Assembly: GCF_002979755.1 (NCBI RefSeq)
Contig: NZ_PCPP01000001.1
Location: forward strand, 62,001 to 126,000
Direction of reading: 5' to 3'
DNA from: Chryseobacterium culicis
Lineage (GTDB): Bacteria > Bacteroidota > Bacteroidia > Flavobacteriales > Weeksellaceae
Length of the DNA stretch: 64,000 bases
Below, piece by piece: positions 52,054 through 59,820 of the stretch (position 1 is its first letter; each line of letters begins with the position of its first letter). The notes under the pieces are model-generated. The model saw only the letters and a list, made by a program, of their open reading frames with translations. It was not told where the DNA came from and searched no databases. The position numbers and the translations under genes were made by a program.

Positions 52054-53418
52054 ATGAATCAATCAGCACAAAAATTTTCAACCGAAGAATGGGAAATATG
52101 TCTCAAGGTTTTGAATGCCCTGAAGGAAGACCCTTTCCTGAACCCTGATAACAAAATATTTTCAGGACTGATTACGAAGATTCATAAGAACGCCAAAAAA
52201 CAAAGTCGTCATGAAAGTTACTCTGAAATGAAGTCTCATGATCTGGTGGTAAATTCCAATGCGGTACTGATGCAGAAAGCATTGGCCGGTGTTTCTGCTT
52301 TTTATGATGATGAAAAAGAAGAAGTAAAACTTACAAAACTTCAGATTCCCAAAAACTGCTACTGCTGTAACCAAAGTTATCAGTATGCTCATTCTTTCTA
52401 TTCCAGATTATGTTCTGTATGTGCCGGAGAAAACTATGAAAAACGTTTTGAAACAGCTGATCTTACAGGAAGAAATATAATCCTGACAGGAGGAAGAGTG
52501 AAGGTAGGTTTTGCTACTGCATTGAAGGTGTTGAGAAACGGGGCCAATTTGGTTTTGACAACCCGTTTTCCGGCACTGGCGATGGAGCTTATGCAGCAGG
52601 AGGCAGATTATGAAAACTGGAAAGACAGACTTTGGATCTATGGATTGGATCTTAGAAATCTGAAGGCGATCCAGGATTTTATAGACTTTTATAAATTGAA
52701 TTTTGATACGCTGGATATTCTGATCAACAATGCAGCACAGACGATAAAATATCCTGATGCATATTATCTTCCGATTATAAAACGTGAAAAAGAAAAACTG
52801 ATAGAATTTAAAGATGTCCATACTCTGATCCCGAACCAGACGGAAATCTCAAATGAAATAGCAAAAGTGGAATATGCTCAAAATGAGGAAACGCAGGTTG
52901 CACTTACCCGTTTTGGTCAGCCGGTAGATGATAGAGAAAAAACAAGCTGGAATTCTACGCTGGAAGAAGTTTCTATGTATGAACTGGTAGAGGTAAACCT
53001 CATCAATCATATAGCACCATATTTCCTGATCAAAGAACTGAAGCCATTGATGAAAAGCTCAGAATTTAAAGAGAAATTTATCATTAATGTCACTTCATCA
53101 GAAGGAATATTCAGTTACGAGAATAAAACAGTTTTTCACCCGCATACGAATATGACAAAAGCGGCTTTGAATATGATGACTCTGACGTCTGCAAGAGAAT
53201 TTGAAAATGATCAGATTTATATGAGTGCCGTAGATGTGGGATGGATTTCTACAGGAGCCAAAGAAAGCCTTAGAAAGAAACAGTTTGAGATGGGATATAT
53301 TCCGCCACTAGATTCTGTGGATGGAGCGGCCAGAATTCTGCACCCTGTGATAGAAGGAATACAAGGAAATTACTTTAGTGGAGTTTTATTGAAAAATTAT
53401 AAAGTTCATACCTGGTAA
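52054..53418 (+). CDS. SDR-fold protein with zinc ribbon, catalytic Tyr missing
   Basis: A 454-aa protein. A helical N-terminus (1-95) leads to a probable zinc ribbon (C102/C105 and C120/C123), then a short-chain dehydrogenase domain. The cofactor site is TGGRVKVG (145-152), NNAA is at 225-228 and Ser at 348/349. The usual Y-x-x-x-K reads T365-N-M-T-K369, so the general-acid Tyr is replaced by Thr. There is also a long insert (about 235-305). The five tRNA-like RNAs follow, the first 9 bases past the stop. Enzymatic redox activity is doubtful; RNA binding through the ribbon is possible. Confidence 0.75.
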   Translation: MNQSAQKFSTEEWEICLKVLNALKEDPFLNPDNKIFSGLITKIHKNAKKQSRHESYSEMKSHDLVVNSNAVLMQKALAGVSAFYDDEKEEVKLTKLQIPKNCYCCNQSYQYAHSFYSRLCSVCAGENYEKRFETADLTGRNIILTGGRVKVGFATALKVLRNGANLVLTTRFPALAMELMQQEADYENWKDRLWIYGLDLRNLKAIQDFIDFYKLNFDTLDILINNAAQTIKYPDAYYLPIIKREKEKLIEFKDVHTLIPNQTEISNEIAKVEYAQNEETQVALTRFGQPVDDREKTSWNSTLEEVSMYELVEVNLINHIAPYFLIKELKPLMKSSEFKEKFIINVTSSEGIFSYENKTVFHPHTNMTKAALNMMTLTSAREFENDQIYMSAVDVGWISTGAKESLRKKQFEMGYIPPLDSVDGAARILHPVIEGIQGNYFSGVLLKNYKVHTW

Positions 53419-53427
53419 AATCCAAAC

Positions 53428-53499
53428 GGAGATAATAGTATTAAATGGAAAAATACATTTTGCTAAAATGAGTTGCAGGTTCGAATCCCGTTTATCTCC
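53428..53499 (+). ncRNA. tRNA-like RNA 1 (GCU-type anticodon, 8-bp acceptor)
   Basis: Begins 9 bases after the SDR stop. An 8-bp acceptor GGAGATAA/TTATCTCC sits directly on a T-stem (GCAGG, one mismatch) with a canonical TTCGAAT loop. D-stem GTAT/ATAC with a GG in the loop. The anticodon arm is shortened: CATTTTGCTAAAATG, which gives a GCU loop if four pairs form. It is not a standard tRNA; the acceptor equals copy 4. Confidence 0.7.
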
Positions 53500-53507
53500 C
53501 AACTATT

Positions 53508-53579
53508 GAAACGGTAGCTCAACGGAAGAGCGCTGGCCTGCCACGCCAGAGGTTGCGGGTTCGATTCCTGTCCGTTTCA
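53508..53579 (+). tRNA. tRNA-like RNA 2, resembles tRNA-Gly(GCC)
   Basis: The most canonical copy: 7-bp acceptor GAAACGG/CCGTTTC, D-stem GCTC/GAGC, anticodon stem CTGGC/GCCAG with loop CTGCCAC (anticodon GCC), T-loop TTCGATT. The discriminator is A where glycine tRNAs normally carry U. It may be aminoacylated or only mimic tRNA-Gly. Confidence 0.75.
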
Positions 53580-53581
53580 CA

Positions 53582-53656
53582 GGAGTACATAGTTCAAAAG
53601 GAGAAGAATACGTCCTCAGCACGGACGAGCTGCAGGTTCAAATCCTGCTGTACTTC
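53582..53656 (+). ncRNA. tRNA-like RNA 3 (AGC with C33)
   Basis: An 8-bp acceptor (GGAGTACA/TGTACTTC, one wobble), D-stem GTTC/GAAT with a 10-base loop containing GG, and a perfect anticodon stem CGTCC/GGACG. The anticodon loop TCAGCAC has C at position 33, where U is near-universal. T-stem GCAGG/CCTGC is perfect with loop TTCAAAT. Confidence 0.7.
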
Positions 53657-53669
53657 CCATATAAACAAT

Positions 53670-53740
53670 GGAGATAATAGTTTAACGGAAAAACGATTCC
53701 CTGCCCGGAATCGATGCATGTTCGAATCGTGCTTATCTCC
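53670..53740 (+). ncRNA. tRNA-like RNA 4 (GCC, 6-base anticodon loop)
   Basis: Acceptor GGAGATAA/TTATCTCC (identical to copy 1). D-stem GTTT/AAAC with loop AACGGAA. The anticodon arm is 6 bp (GATTCC/GGAATC) with a 6-base loop CTGCCC. T-stem GCATG/CGTGC with loop TTCGAAT. Degenerate or remodelled anticodon arm, intact elbow. Confidence 0.7.
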
Positions 53741-53747
53741 CTAATTC

Positions 53748-53830
53748 GAAAGTCAGAGCAGTAGCTTAATCAGGAAAAGCATATCCATGGGGGATAGGTT
53801 GCCGGTTCGATCCCGGTCTCTTTGGCTTTC
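53748..53830 (+). ncRNA. tRNA-like RNA 5 (extended acceptor, UGG-type loop)
   Basis: The ends pair over 11 bp (GAAAGTCAGAG/CTTTGGCTTTC, with wobbles), longer than any tRNA acceptor. D-stem GCTT/AAGC. The anticodon stem TATC/GATA carries loop CATGGGG (A at position 33, UGG next). T-stem GCCGG/CCGGT with TTCGATC. Its 3' end lies 18 bases before the next ATG. Confidence 0.6.
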
Positions 53831-53848
53831 ATTTTAAAATATAATACC

Positions 53849-54358
53849 ATGCTTAAAAAATTATTGATTTATCTGAACATTATTGATGAAATTCAGATTC
53901 CGGTACCTATACAAAGGAGAGAGAGAACTCCAATGGAAAAAGCGTTGGCGCTTTCCAGAGCCGAAATGCTACAAGAAAGACAAAGTATTTTACAGGAACA
54001 AAAAAGAGAAGCCTCAGAAAGTTTAGTGAAAGAAAAGAAAGTGACAGAACCTATTATTACCCCGAGAGAAAGAAAAACAAACCGAAGCTATCATCATAAA
54101 ATTAAAAATCTTGCAGAATATACAAAGGATTATAGAGAATACTGTCTTGAGAAAACAAGCAACCAGCATATGTTGAAGACAAGAGAGTATCATATCTATG
54201 CTAAAGCCGGAACTACAGAAGCTTTCCAGATTTCCGAAGATGCCTTTATATCTCATAATGAACATAAGATGCTCCGTATAGAGAGTGATTACTTTGTAAA
54301 ATATATCCAGCAGGAATATAACCCGATAACTCAAATGATAGAAAATGCATACGACTGA
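53849..54358 (+). CDS. Basic, coiled-coil-rich protein after the tRNA-like array (169 aa)
   Basis: I start this at the ATG 53849; the longer frame would begin inside tRNA-like RNA 5. It is 169 aa, very charged, with a Glu/Gln/Arg-rich helical stretch (about 30-75) and Lys-rich segments (SLVKEKK, RERKTNRSYHHKIK). No signal or known domain. The stop overlaps the next gene by 14 bases. A charged RNA-binding adaptor is possible but unproven. Confidence 0.6.
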   Translation: MLKKLLIYLNIIDEIQIPVPIQRRERTPMEKALALSRAEMLQERQSILQEQKREASESLVKEKKVTEPIITPRERKTNRSYHHKIKNLAEYTKDYREYCLEKTSNQHMLKTREYHIYAKAGTTEAFQISEDAFISHNEHKMLRIESDYFVKYIQQEYNPITQMIENAYD

Positions 54359-56276
54359 TACCATAAAAAAATATAAAATATTCTCCGAAGAAGACTGGGC
54401 GAATATTGTTTTTGATGACCATGCTCTGATAGAAGTGTATGCTAAAAACATCACCTTTCATTGTACAGAAATACAAGGAAACCTGCTTTTGCGTGGCGAA
54501 GGATGCCGTTTCCCGGAGCTGAAACTTATCACAGGAAACCTCTCTATTGACGCCAAAAATTGTGAATTGCCAAAACTGGAAACAGTAGAACGTCATTTTA
54601 CCATGCATTGTCATACCGTGATGAACGACCTTAAACAAGTCAGAGGAAATTTTAAGTGTATTGTTGATACTACTTTTAAAAACCTGGAAACTATCGGAGG
54701 ATGCATTGCTGTAAAGAATGCTACGGTAAATACGAGGAATGGGAAGTTGCTGAAAACAAGAGATGTTATTCCTGTTCAGTATCAGTTTCAGGCGGATTTG
54801 CTTCTGAAAGATGGTATTTTTGATATCAATATCCTTGGAGATAATATTATAATTCCTCATCAGGAAATCCGTGGTAAAATTACGATTGTGGGACGAAATG
54901 TTTCATTCCCGAATCTGGAATTCGTTCATGGTACGCTTAGAATAAGGAGTGAATATCATATTGGACATAAATTTACCCATCATTTTCCTGTGCTGAAGAA
55001 GTTGATCGGTAACCTGAAATTTGAAAATACCAGTGCTTCATTTCCGGTGCTTCAGGAAACAAGCGGAAGTATTCATATGGAAAATGGTTCTTATGTCACT
55101 TTTCCGGCGCTTGAGAAATCAGGTAATATAATGCTCAATGGAGGAAGCAGAGGATCATTTCCTGTTTTGACTGATATTAATGGAAATTTCATGTATAATG
55201 GTTCTGAAAAGTGCAATTTGAATGCTCTTCGATATGTGAAAGGTGTTTTCAATACCTATAATGCGGTTGCTCCTAACATTGCTGAGGTAGGAGATCTGAT
55301 TATTCATGAAACCGATAGTTTTGAACACCTTCAAAAAGTTAACGGGAAAATTCAGTTTTTGTATAATGTGAACCCTACGACAGATTTTAAATCGTTGGAG
55401 TATCTTGGGGAATGGGGAGATTCCAGGATGAAGGACCTGAAGTTCCCTGCGTTGGAATGTATCAACAATTATTTGTACGGTACCTATGATGGCTTTGAAC
55501 ATATTGCAAAGAATATTTATTTTAAAATAAATAATAACCTACATCTTACGAAAGATCATTTCATGATCTCACGAACATCTTTCCCTTATATTTTCCAGGA
55601 AAAGCGTTATCCTTTGAGAAAACTGGTTGCGATCTTAAAATTAAGACACAGCAGCTTTCAGAATTTTGAAACCCGTGAATATGAAAGACAATGGGAATCT
55701 TTTACTACTCCGTTTTTTACACAGGTTTTAGATAAAATTGAAAGTCTCTGGACGGAAGTGGAGCCCATGAAATATGAAGAATTCTTTAAATCAGAAGATC
55801 GGAATTTTAAACTGTTCTGCTTCAGTTATTATGGCGTAGGAAATCTGATGGAAAAACTTGAATCCAGAAAGATCAATGAAAAAGAAATTGAAATTGCCTA
55901 CCAGGAGTATGATGAAAACGGAAACGAAAAACTAATCCGAAAAGTCAACCGTTATGAAGTGCATGAAGTTGAAAACCGTAAACTGGGTGTATTCATCTGG
56001 GGAAGCAGGGCAGAATATTCTTATGCAGTGAAATGTTGGTGTCCGTCTACGGAAAAAGAACACTGGCTATGGATAGAGGAGGGATATAAAGGTGATGCTT
56101 TGACAGCCATTGCATCTACCTTCAGAATACACAGTAATCTGATTCCTTATATAAAATGCTTGAAGAGACAAGGCGATTTGCTCATCTGCGAATTGAAAGA
56201 AAAAGTAACCCCCACAGGAGAAATACGACCTCTTACAGCTTCAGAATACTTTAATCTTCTGAGAGCCGAAACATAA
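54345..56276 (+). CDS. Beta-solenoid/leucine-rich-repeat-like protein (643 aa)
   Basis: It overlaps the upstream ORF by 14 bases (coupled). The N-terminal two-thirds has a repeating rhythm of about 20-22 residues: phrases such as FPELKLITGNLSI, LPKLETVERHFTM, FPNLEFVHGTLRI and FPVLKKLIGNLKF recur, forming a solenoid. The C-terminal third is charged and ends EIRPLTASEYFNLLRAET. No transmembrane or signal segment. Sequence is uncharacterised; RNA or protein scaffold role is inference from the neighbours. Confidence 0.65.
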   Translation: MHTTDTIKKYKIFSEEDWANIVFDDHALIEVYAKNITFHCTEIQGNLLLRGEGCRFPELKLITGNLSIDAKNCELPKLETVERHFTMHCHTVMNDLKQVRGNFKCIVDTTFKNLETIGGCIAVKNATVNTRNGKLLKTRDVIPVQYQFQADLLLKDGIFDINILGDNIIIPHQEIRGKITIVGRNVSFPNLEFVHGTLRIRSEYHIGHKFTHHFPVLKKLIGNLKFENTSASFPVLQETSGSIHMENGSYVTFPALEKSGNIMLNGGSRGSFPVLTDINGNFMYNGSEKCNLNALRYVKGVFNTYNAVAPNIAEVGDLIIHETDSFEHLQKVNGKIQFLYNVNPTTDFKSLEYLGEWGDSRMKDLKFPALECINNYLYGTYDGFEHIAKNIYFKINNNLHLTKDHFMISRTSFPYIFQEKRYPLRKLVAILKLRHSSFQNFETREYERQWESFTTPFFTQVLDKIESLWTEVEPMKYEEFFKSEDRNFKLFCFSYYGVGNLMEKLESRKINEKEIEIAYQEYDENGNEKLIRKVNRYEVHEVENRKLGVFIWGSRAEYSYAVKCWCPSTEKEHWLWIEEGYKGDALTAIASTFRIHSNLIPYIKCLKRQGDLLICELKEKVTPTGEIRPLTASEYFNLLRAET

Positions 56277-56279
56277 ACA

Positions 56280-56350
56280 AGAAACAGTAGTTTAACTGGA
56301 AAAATATTCCACTCAAAGGAAAGTCATCGGTTCGAACCCGATCTGTTTCT
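56280..56350 (+). ncRNA. tRNA-like RNA 6 (UCA with C33)
   Basis: Starts 3 bases after the solenoid gene stop. Acceptor GAAACAG/CTGTTTC (plus one possible extra pair), T-stem ATCGG/CCGAT with loop TTCGAAC, D-stem GTTT with GG loop. Anticodon loop ACTCAAA on a 4-bp stem reads UCA with C at 33. Its acceptor differs from copy 2 by one base pair changed on both strands (compensatory). Confidence 0.7.
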
Positions 56351-56370
56351 ATTTTTTTAAACTAAAAATC

Positions 56371-57198
56371 ATGGAAGAATTACAATCAATTTTACATACC
56401 ATTATCAAAGAGAAAAAAGGATATATTACATTTCTTACCGGAGCGGGAATCTCTGCAGAAAGCGGTCTTCCAACATATCGCTCTATTGATGGAATCTGGA
56501 TCAAAGGTACTAAGTACCATCGTCCGGAAGAATTTGGAACATTAAAATATTTCAGACAAGAAACAGAAGAAGTCTGGCAGTACAATCTTTTCTGGAAGAA
56601 ACTTATTGAAGAAGCACAACCGAATGAAGGACACTTTGCACTGACAGAAATAGAAAATCTTCTGGGAGAGAGATTTAAGCTGATCACTCAGAATGTAGAT
56701 GGCCTCCATCAAAGAGCTGGTACCCGAAAAGTTTATGAAATCCATGGAAATAAACAGAAAGTACGTTGTTCAAAAGAATGCAGCGAACCTATTGACTTTC
56801 CTGAAAATGTGAAACAGAAAGAATATACTGAAGATCTTACACCAGAAGATATTGAAGGTTTGAAATGTAAAAAATGTGGAAGCTGGCTAAGACCTCATAC
56901 ATTATGGTTTGATGAGTCTTATAACGAAAAATACTACTATTTTGATACCGCCTATGATATTGCTGATCACACAGATATTTTATTTGTCATCGGAACTTCA
57001 GGATCTACGGCACTGCCTGTCAATATTGTAGAAACAGTAAAAATAAGAGCCAAATGGATTGTGCTTATCAACCCTGAAAGTGATACTTATTTCGATTATA
57101 TTCTGAAAGGAAGCAAAACACTCTGTTCAATCCGGGAAAGCAGTACATTGGCATTACCACAATTAAAGACAATGATTAAAGAAATAATAAAAATTTAA
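56371..57198 (+). CDS. Sir2-family NAD-dependent deacylase
   Basis: A 275-aa sirtuin. The NAD motif GAGISAESGLPTYRS, TQNVDGLHQRAG and the catalytic His of YEIHGNKQKV are intact. A zinc module follows (RCSKEC and CKKCGS), then GTSGSTALPVNIV near the C-terminus. Sirtuins remove acyl groups from lysine while consuming NAD, and some act as NADases in defence. It lies 20 bases after tRNA-like RNA 6 and just before tatD. Confidence 0.9.
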   Translation: MEELQSILHTIIKEKKGYITFLTGAGISAESGLPTYRSIDGIWIKGTKYHRPEEFGTLKYFRQETEEVWQYNLFWKKLIEEAQPNEGHFALTEIENLLGERFKLITQNVDGLHQRAGTRKVYEIHGNKQKVRCSKECSEPIDFPENVKQKEYTEDLTPEDIEGLKCKKCGSWLRPHTLWFDESYNEKYYYFDTAYDIADHTDILFVIGTSGSTALPVNIVETVKIRAKWIVLINPESDTYFDYILKGSKTLCSIRESSTLALPQLKTMIKEIIKI

Positions 57199-57204
57199 AA
57201 ACAA

Positions 57205-57990
57205 ATGAACACATACATTGATATTGGCATTAATCTGACCAATAAACAGTTCTATAATGAACACGAAGAAATTATCAACCGCGCTTTGGATCAAGGGGTA
57301 GAACATATGATTCTCACCGGAACCAGCGTAAGAGGTAGCAAAGAATCTGCTGAAATTGCAGAAGAATATCCGGAAATTCTATTTTCAACAGCTGGAATTC
57401 ATCCTCATGATGCCAAATCATTTAACGGCGAAAGTATTAATGAACTCAGGAAATTATTGAAACAAGATCATGTGATTTCAGTAGGTGAGTGCGGACTGGA
57501 TTTTGATCGGGATTTCTCTCCGAGACCCATTCAGGAAAGATGTTACAAAGCTCAGCTGGAGCTTGCAATAGAAGTTGATAAACCGCTTTTTCTTCATGAA
57601 AGATCTGCATTTAAAAGGTTTAATGAGATCACAGACGAATACCTTCCCCAATTACCTGCAGCCGTAGTACATTGCTTTACCGGAACATTGAACGAAGCAA
57701 AAACATATCTGGATAAAGGATTTTATTTAGGGTTCACAGGCGCAATCAGTGATGAAAAAAGATTTAAACACCTGGAAGATGTTATAAAATATGTTCCTCT
57801 TGACAGGATGATGATTGAGACAGATGCTCCTTTTATGCTTCCGAAAAATATGCCCAGAATGCAAAACAGACGGAATGAACCATCCTTTTTACCTTACGTA
57901 GCCCAAACGGTTGCCTATCTGAAGAGGATCAGTATTTCTGAGGTGGCGGATGAGACTACAGAAACGGCCAGAAATTTTTTCAAACTATAA
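57205..57990 (+). CDS. tatD: TatD family metal-dependent nuclease
   Basis: A 261-aa TIM-barrel hydrolase. The N-terminus YIDIGINLTNKQF and GECGLDFDRDFS resemble true TatD (not YcfH). Further ligands appear in GIHPHD, VHCFTG and ETDAPFML. TatD proteins are 3'-5' DNA/RNA exonucleases. Adjacency to tRNA-like genes and a sirtuin suggests RNA quality control. It starts 6 bases after the sir2 stop. Confidence 0.9.
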   Translation: MNTYIDIGINLTNKQFYNEHEEIINRALDQGVEHMILTGTSVRGSKESAEIAEEYPEILFSTAGIHPHDAKSFNGESINELRKLLKQDHVISVGECGLDFDRDFSPRPIQERCYKAQLELAIEVDKPLFLHERSAFKRFNEITDEYLPQLPAAVVHCFTGTLNEAKTYLDKGFYLGFTGAISDEKRFKHLEDVIKYVPLDRMMIETDAPFMLPKNMPRMQNRRNEPSFLPYVAQTVAYLKRISISEVADETTETARNFFKL

Positions 57991-57992
57991 AA

Positions 57993-58027
57993 AAGAGCTC
58001 TACTGATAAAGTAAAGCTCTTTTTTTA
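57993..58027 (+). terminator. Terminator after tatD
   Basis: AAGAGCT/AGCTCTT arms with inner ACT/AGT pairs, followed by seven Ts. It closes the tRNA-like operon. Confidence 0.8.
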
Positions 58028-58050
58028 TAGCGAATTTGCTTTTCCGGTTC

Positions 58051-58761
58051 TTATAAACTCTTTATTGCCGATTCCAAAGCCAGCTCCATCATTGGATTCA
58101 ACGCTTTTTCTCTTTCGTCAGCAGAAATTTTCTCATGGGTTGGGATAATATCCGTTACCGTAAGAATAGTCGCTGCATTTTTTCCTAAATGTTGAGCATT
58201 GGCGAATAAACCGAAAGCTTCCATTTCTACTGCAGGACAGTTGTATTTTGTAGCAATTTCCGGAGTTGCAGGATCTTTTCTGTAGAAAATATCACTACTG
58301 TGGATATTGATGGCTTTAGCATTTAATGATAATTCTTTAGCCGTTTCATTGATGGTCGTAAAGATATTCCCCTGGTGAGAAAGGATTTCATCTTCAATTC
58401 CCCATGCATATTTGGCATAAGTACTTTCGCTGGCCGCTTTATCAATATTTAAAATATCAAAAAGTTGAAGATCTGTGTTGTAAGCACCACAAGTCCCGAT
58501 TCTGATGATCGTATCTACTTCATACTCTGTAAACAATTCAAAAGAATAAATTCCGATACTTGGGAATCCCATTCCACTTGCTCCTACAGTGATTTCTTTA
58601 CCCTTATAAAGACCTGTATAATAAAAAATTCCTCTGGTTTTGCTTACCAGTTTAGCATTTTCTAAATAATTTTCAGCAATATACTGTGCACGAAGCGGAT
58701 CCCCCGGCTGCAATACTACTTTAGCAATTTCTCCTTTTTTTGCACTGATGTGAATACTCAT
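58051..58761 (-). CDS. deoD: Purine-nucleoside phosphorylase DeoD-type
   Basis: A 236-aa hexameric PNP. Signature GASGMGFPSIGIYSFELF and the active-site segment IGTCGAYNTDL are visible, with VEMEAFGLFANAQHLGK near the C-terminus. It phosphorolyses purine nucleosides in salvage. TATCTTTG, matching the -7 consensus, lies at 58781-58788 (minus), 20 bases before the ATG. Confidence 0.95.
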   Translation of the reverse strand: MSIHISAKKGEIAKVVLQPGDPLRAQYIAENYLENAKLVSKTRGIFYYTGLYKGKEITVGASGMGFPSIGIYSFELFTEYEVDTIIRIGTCGAYNTDLQLFDILNIDKAASESTYAKYAWGIEDEILSHQGNIFTTINETAKELSLNAKAINIHSSDIFYRKDPATPEIATKYNCPAVEMEAFGLFANAQHLGKNAATILTVTDIIPTHEKISADEREKALNPMMELALESAIKSL

Positions 58762-58780
58762 AATGTTTTTTTGAATGGGA

Positions 58781-58788
58781 CAAAGATA
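58781..58788 (-). promoter_or_regulatory. Candidate deoD -7 box
   Basis: On the minus strand TATCTTTG matches TAnnTTTG. The -33 element is not evident. Confidence 0.4.
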
Positions 58789-58838
58789 GCAAATATGTGA
58801 ATAGTGAACAGACCATCCGGTAGGTTATCACTTTTTAT

Positions 58839-59711
58839 CTATTGTATTTCTGACGTTCTGGTATGTTCTGCATTCTTCCTGAACTGTGTTGGAGGAATGT
58901 TTTTAATTTTCTTAAAAACTCTGTTATAATATGGAATATCACTAAAACCCGAAGCAATACAGATTTCTGCTACAGACAATTTTGTCTTCAATAACATTTG
59001 GCAGGAAGACTCTATTCTAAATTCTGTCAGATAGGTGAAAAAAGATTTTCCGGTCATTTTTTTGAAAAAAACACAGAATGAAGATTTTTGCATTCCTACA
59101 GATCTGGAGATCTCTTCCAGTGTAATATTCCGTTGGAAATTATTTAGAATGAAAAGATATATTTCCTGCAGCTTTTTTTCTTTTTTGTTTTCAGAAACTG
59201 GTCTGCCGACAATCTGCATTTCTTTACAGTAAGAAATTAACTCGAGTAATTGTATAAAAGAAGAAAGTCTCTCTATACTATTCTGATCAATCATCGAAGT
59301 CATTAAGGTCTGAAGCCTTTCTAACAGTTCATTTTTAAAAGAAACCGCATTTTCATTGCTTTGAAGCTCAGAAATACTGTTCATCAGTTCTGGAAAAATA
59401 TTTTTACAGTTTTCTAAAAAAACGTTTTCAAAAACAATCGTAATGTTCTCAATGTTCCCTTTACTGTCATGAACAGATTCATCAAAAGACCAGCAATGAG
59501 GTATATTGGGAGGAATAAGAATGACCTCACCCTTTGAAAAGTTTTCCACAATATCCCCAATAATTCTCACACCACTTCCGGTAATAATATAAGACAATTC
59601 CCAGGTTTCCTGCTGGTGTAACGGAACCTGCTGATTCCATTTGATATGAACATGGTCGAAATGAAAGGTATGGGTTCTTGCTTTTGGATAATATTTTAAA
59701 TTTTGCTTCAT
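58839..59711 (-). CDS. AraC-family regulator with cupin sensor
   Basis: A 290-aa regulator. The N-terminal cupin-like domain (about 20-110, with HLQ-type sensor strands) is followed by an AraC HTH (about 190-285): ITLEEISRSVGMQKSSFCVFFKK and IASGFSDIPYYNRVFKK. It is divergent from the acyltransferase gene, so it could regulate it. Ligand unknown. Confidence 0.88.
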   Translation of the reverse strand: MKQNLKYYPKARTHTFHFDHVHIKWNQQVPLHQQETWELSYIITGSGVRIIGDIVENFSKGEVILIPPNIPHCWSFDESVHDSKGNIENITIVFENVFLENCKNIFPELMNSISELQSNENAVSFKNELLERLQTLMTSMIDQNSIERLSSFIQLLELISYCKEMQIVGRPVSENKKEKKLQEIYLFILNNFQRNITLEEISRSVGMQKSSFCVFFKKMTGKSFFTYLTEFRIESSCQMLLKTKLSVAEICIASGFSDIPYYNRVFKKIKNIPPTQFRKNAEHTRTSEIQ

Positions 59712-59820
59712 TTAAGAAATAATAATCACAATAATGTAAATATAAGACAATGATTGGAGAATATAGAACAAACTTTTTGAGGTAAGACCTTCTATTTTTG
59801 CATCAAATCTTTATTAAAAT

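Noticed and set aside
53428..53830. Ordinary translation tRNA gene cluster
   Set aside because: Four of five copies have non-standard anticodon arms or acceptors. Copy 2 is the only nearly standard one, and it has a wrong discriminator for Gly.
53822..53848. Longer N-terminus for the 169-aa protein
   Set aside because: These codons overlap the 3' acceptor strand of tRNA-like RNA 5.
56280..56350. Selenocysteine tRNA (UCA anticodon)
   Set aside because: No long variable arm, no SelA/SelB in the window, C33 present and a mainly 7-bp acceptor.
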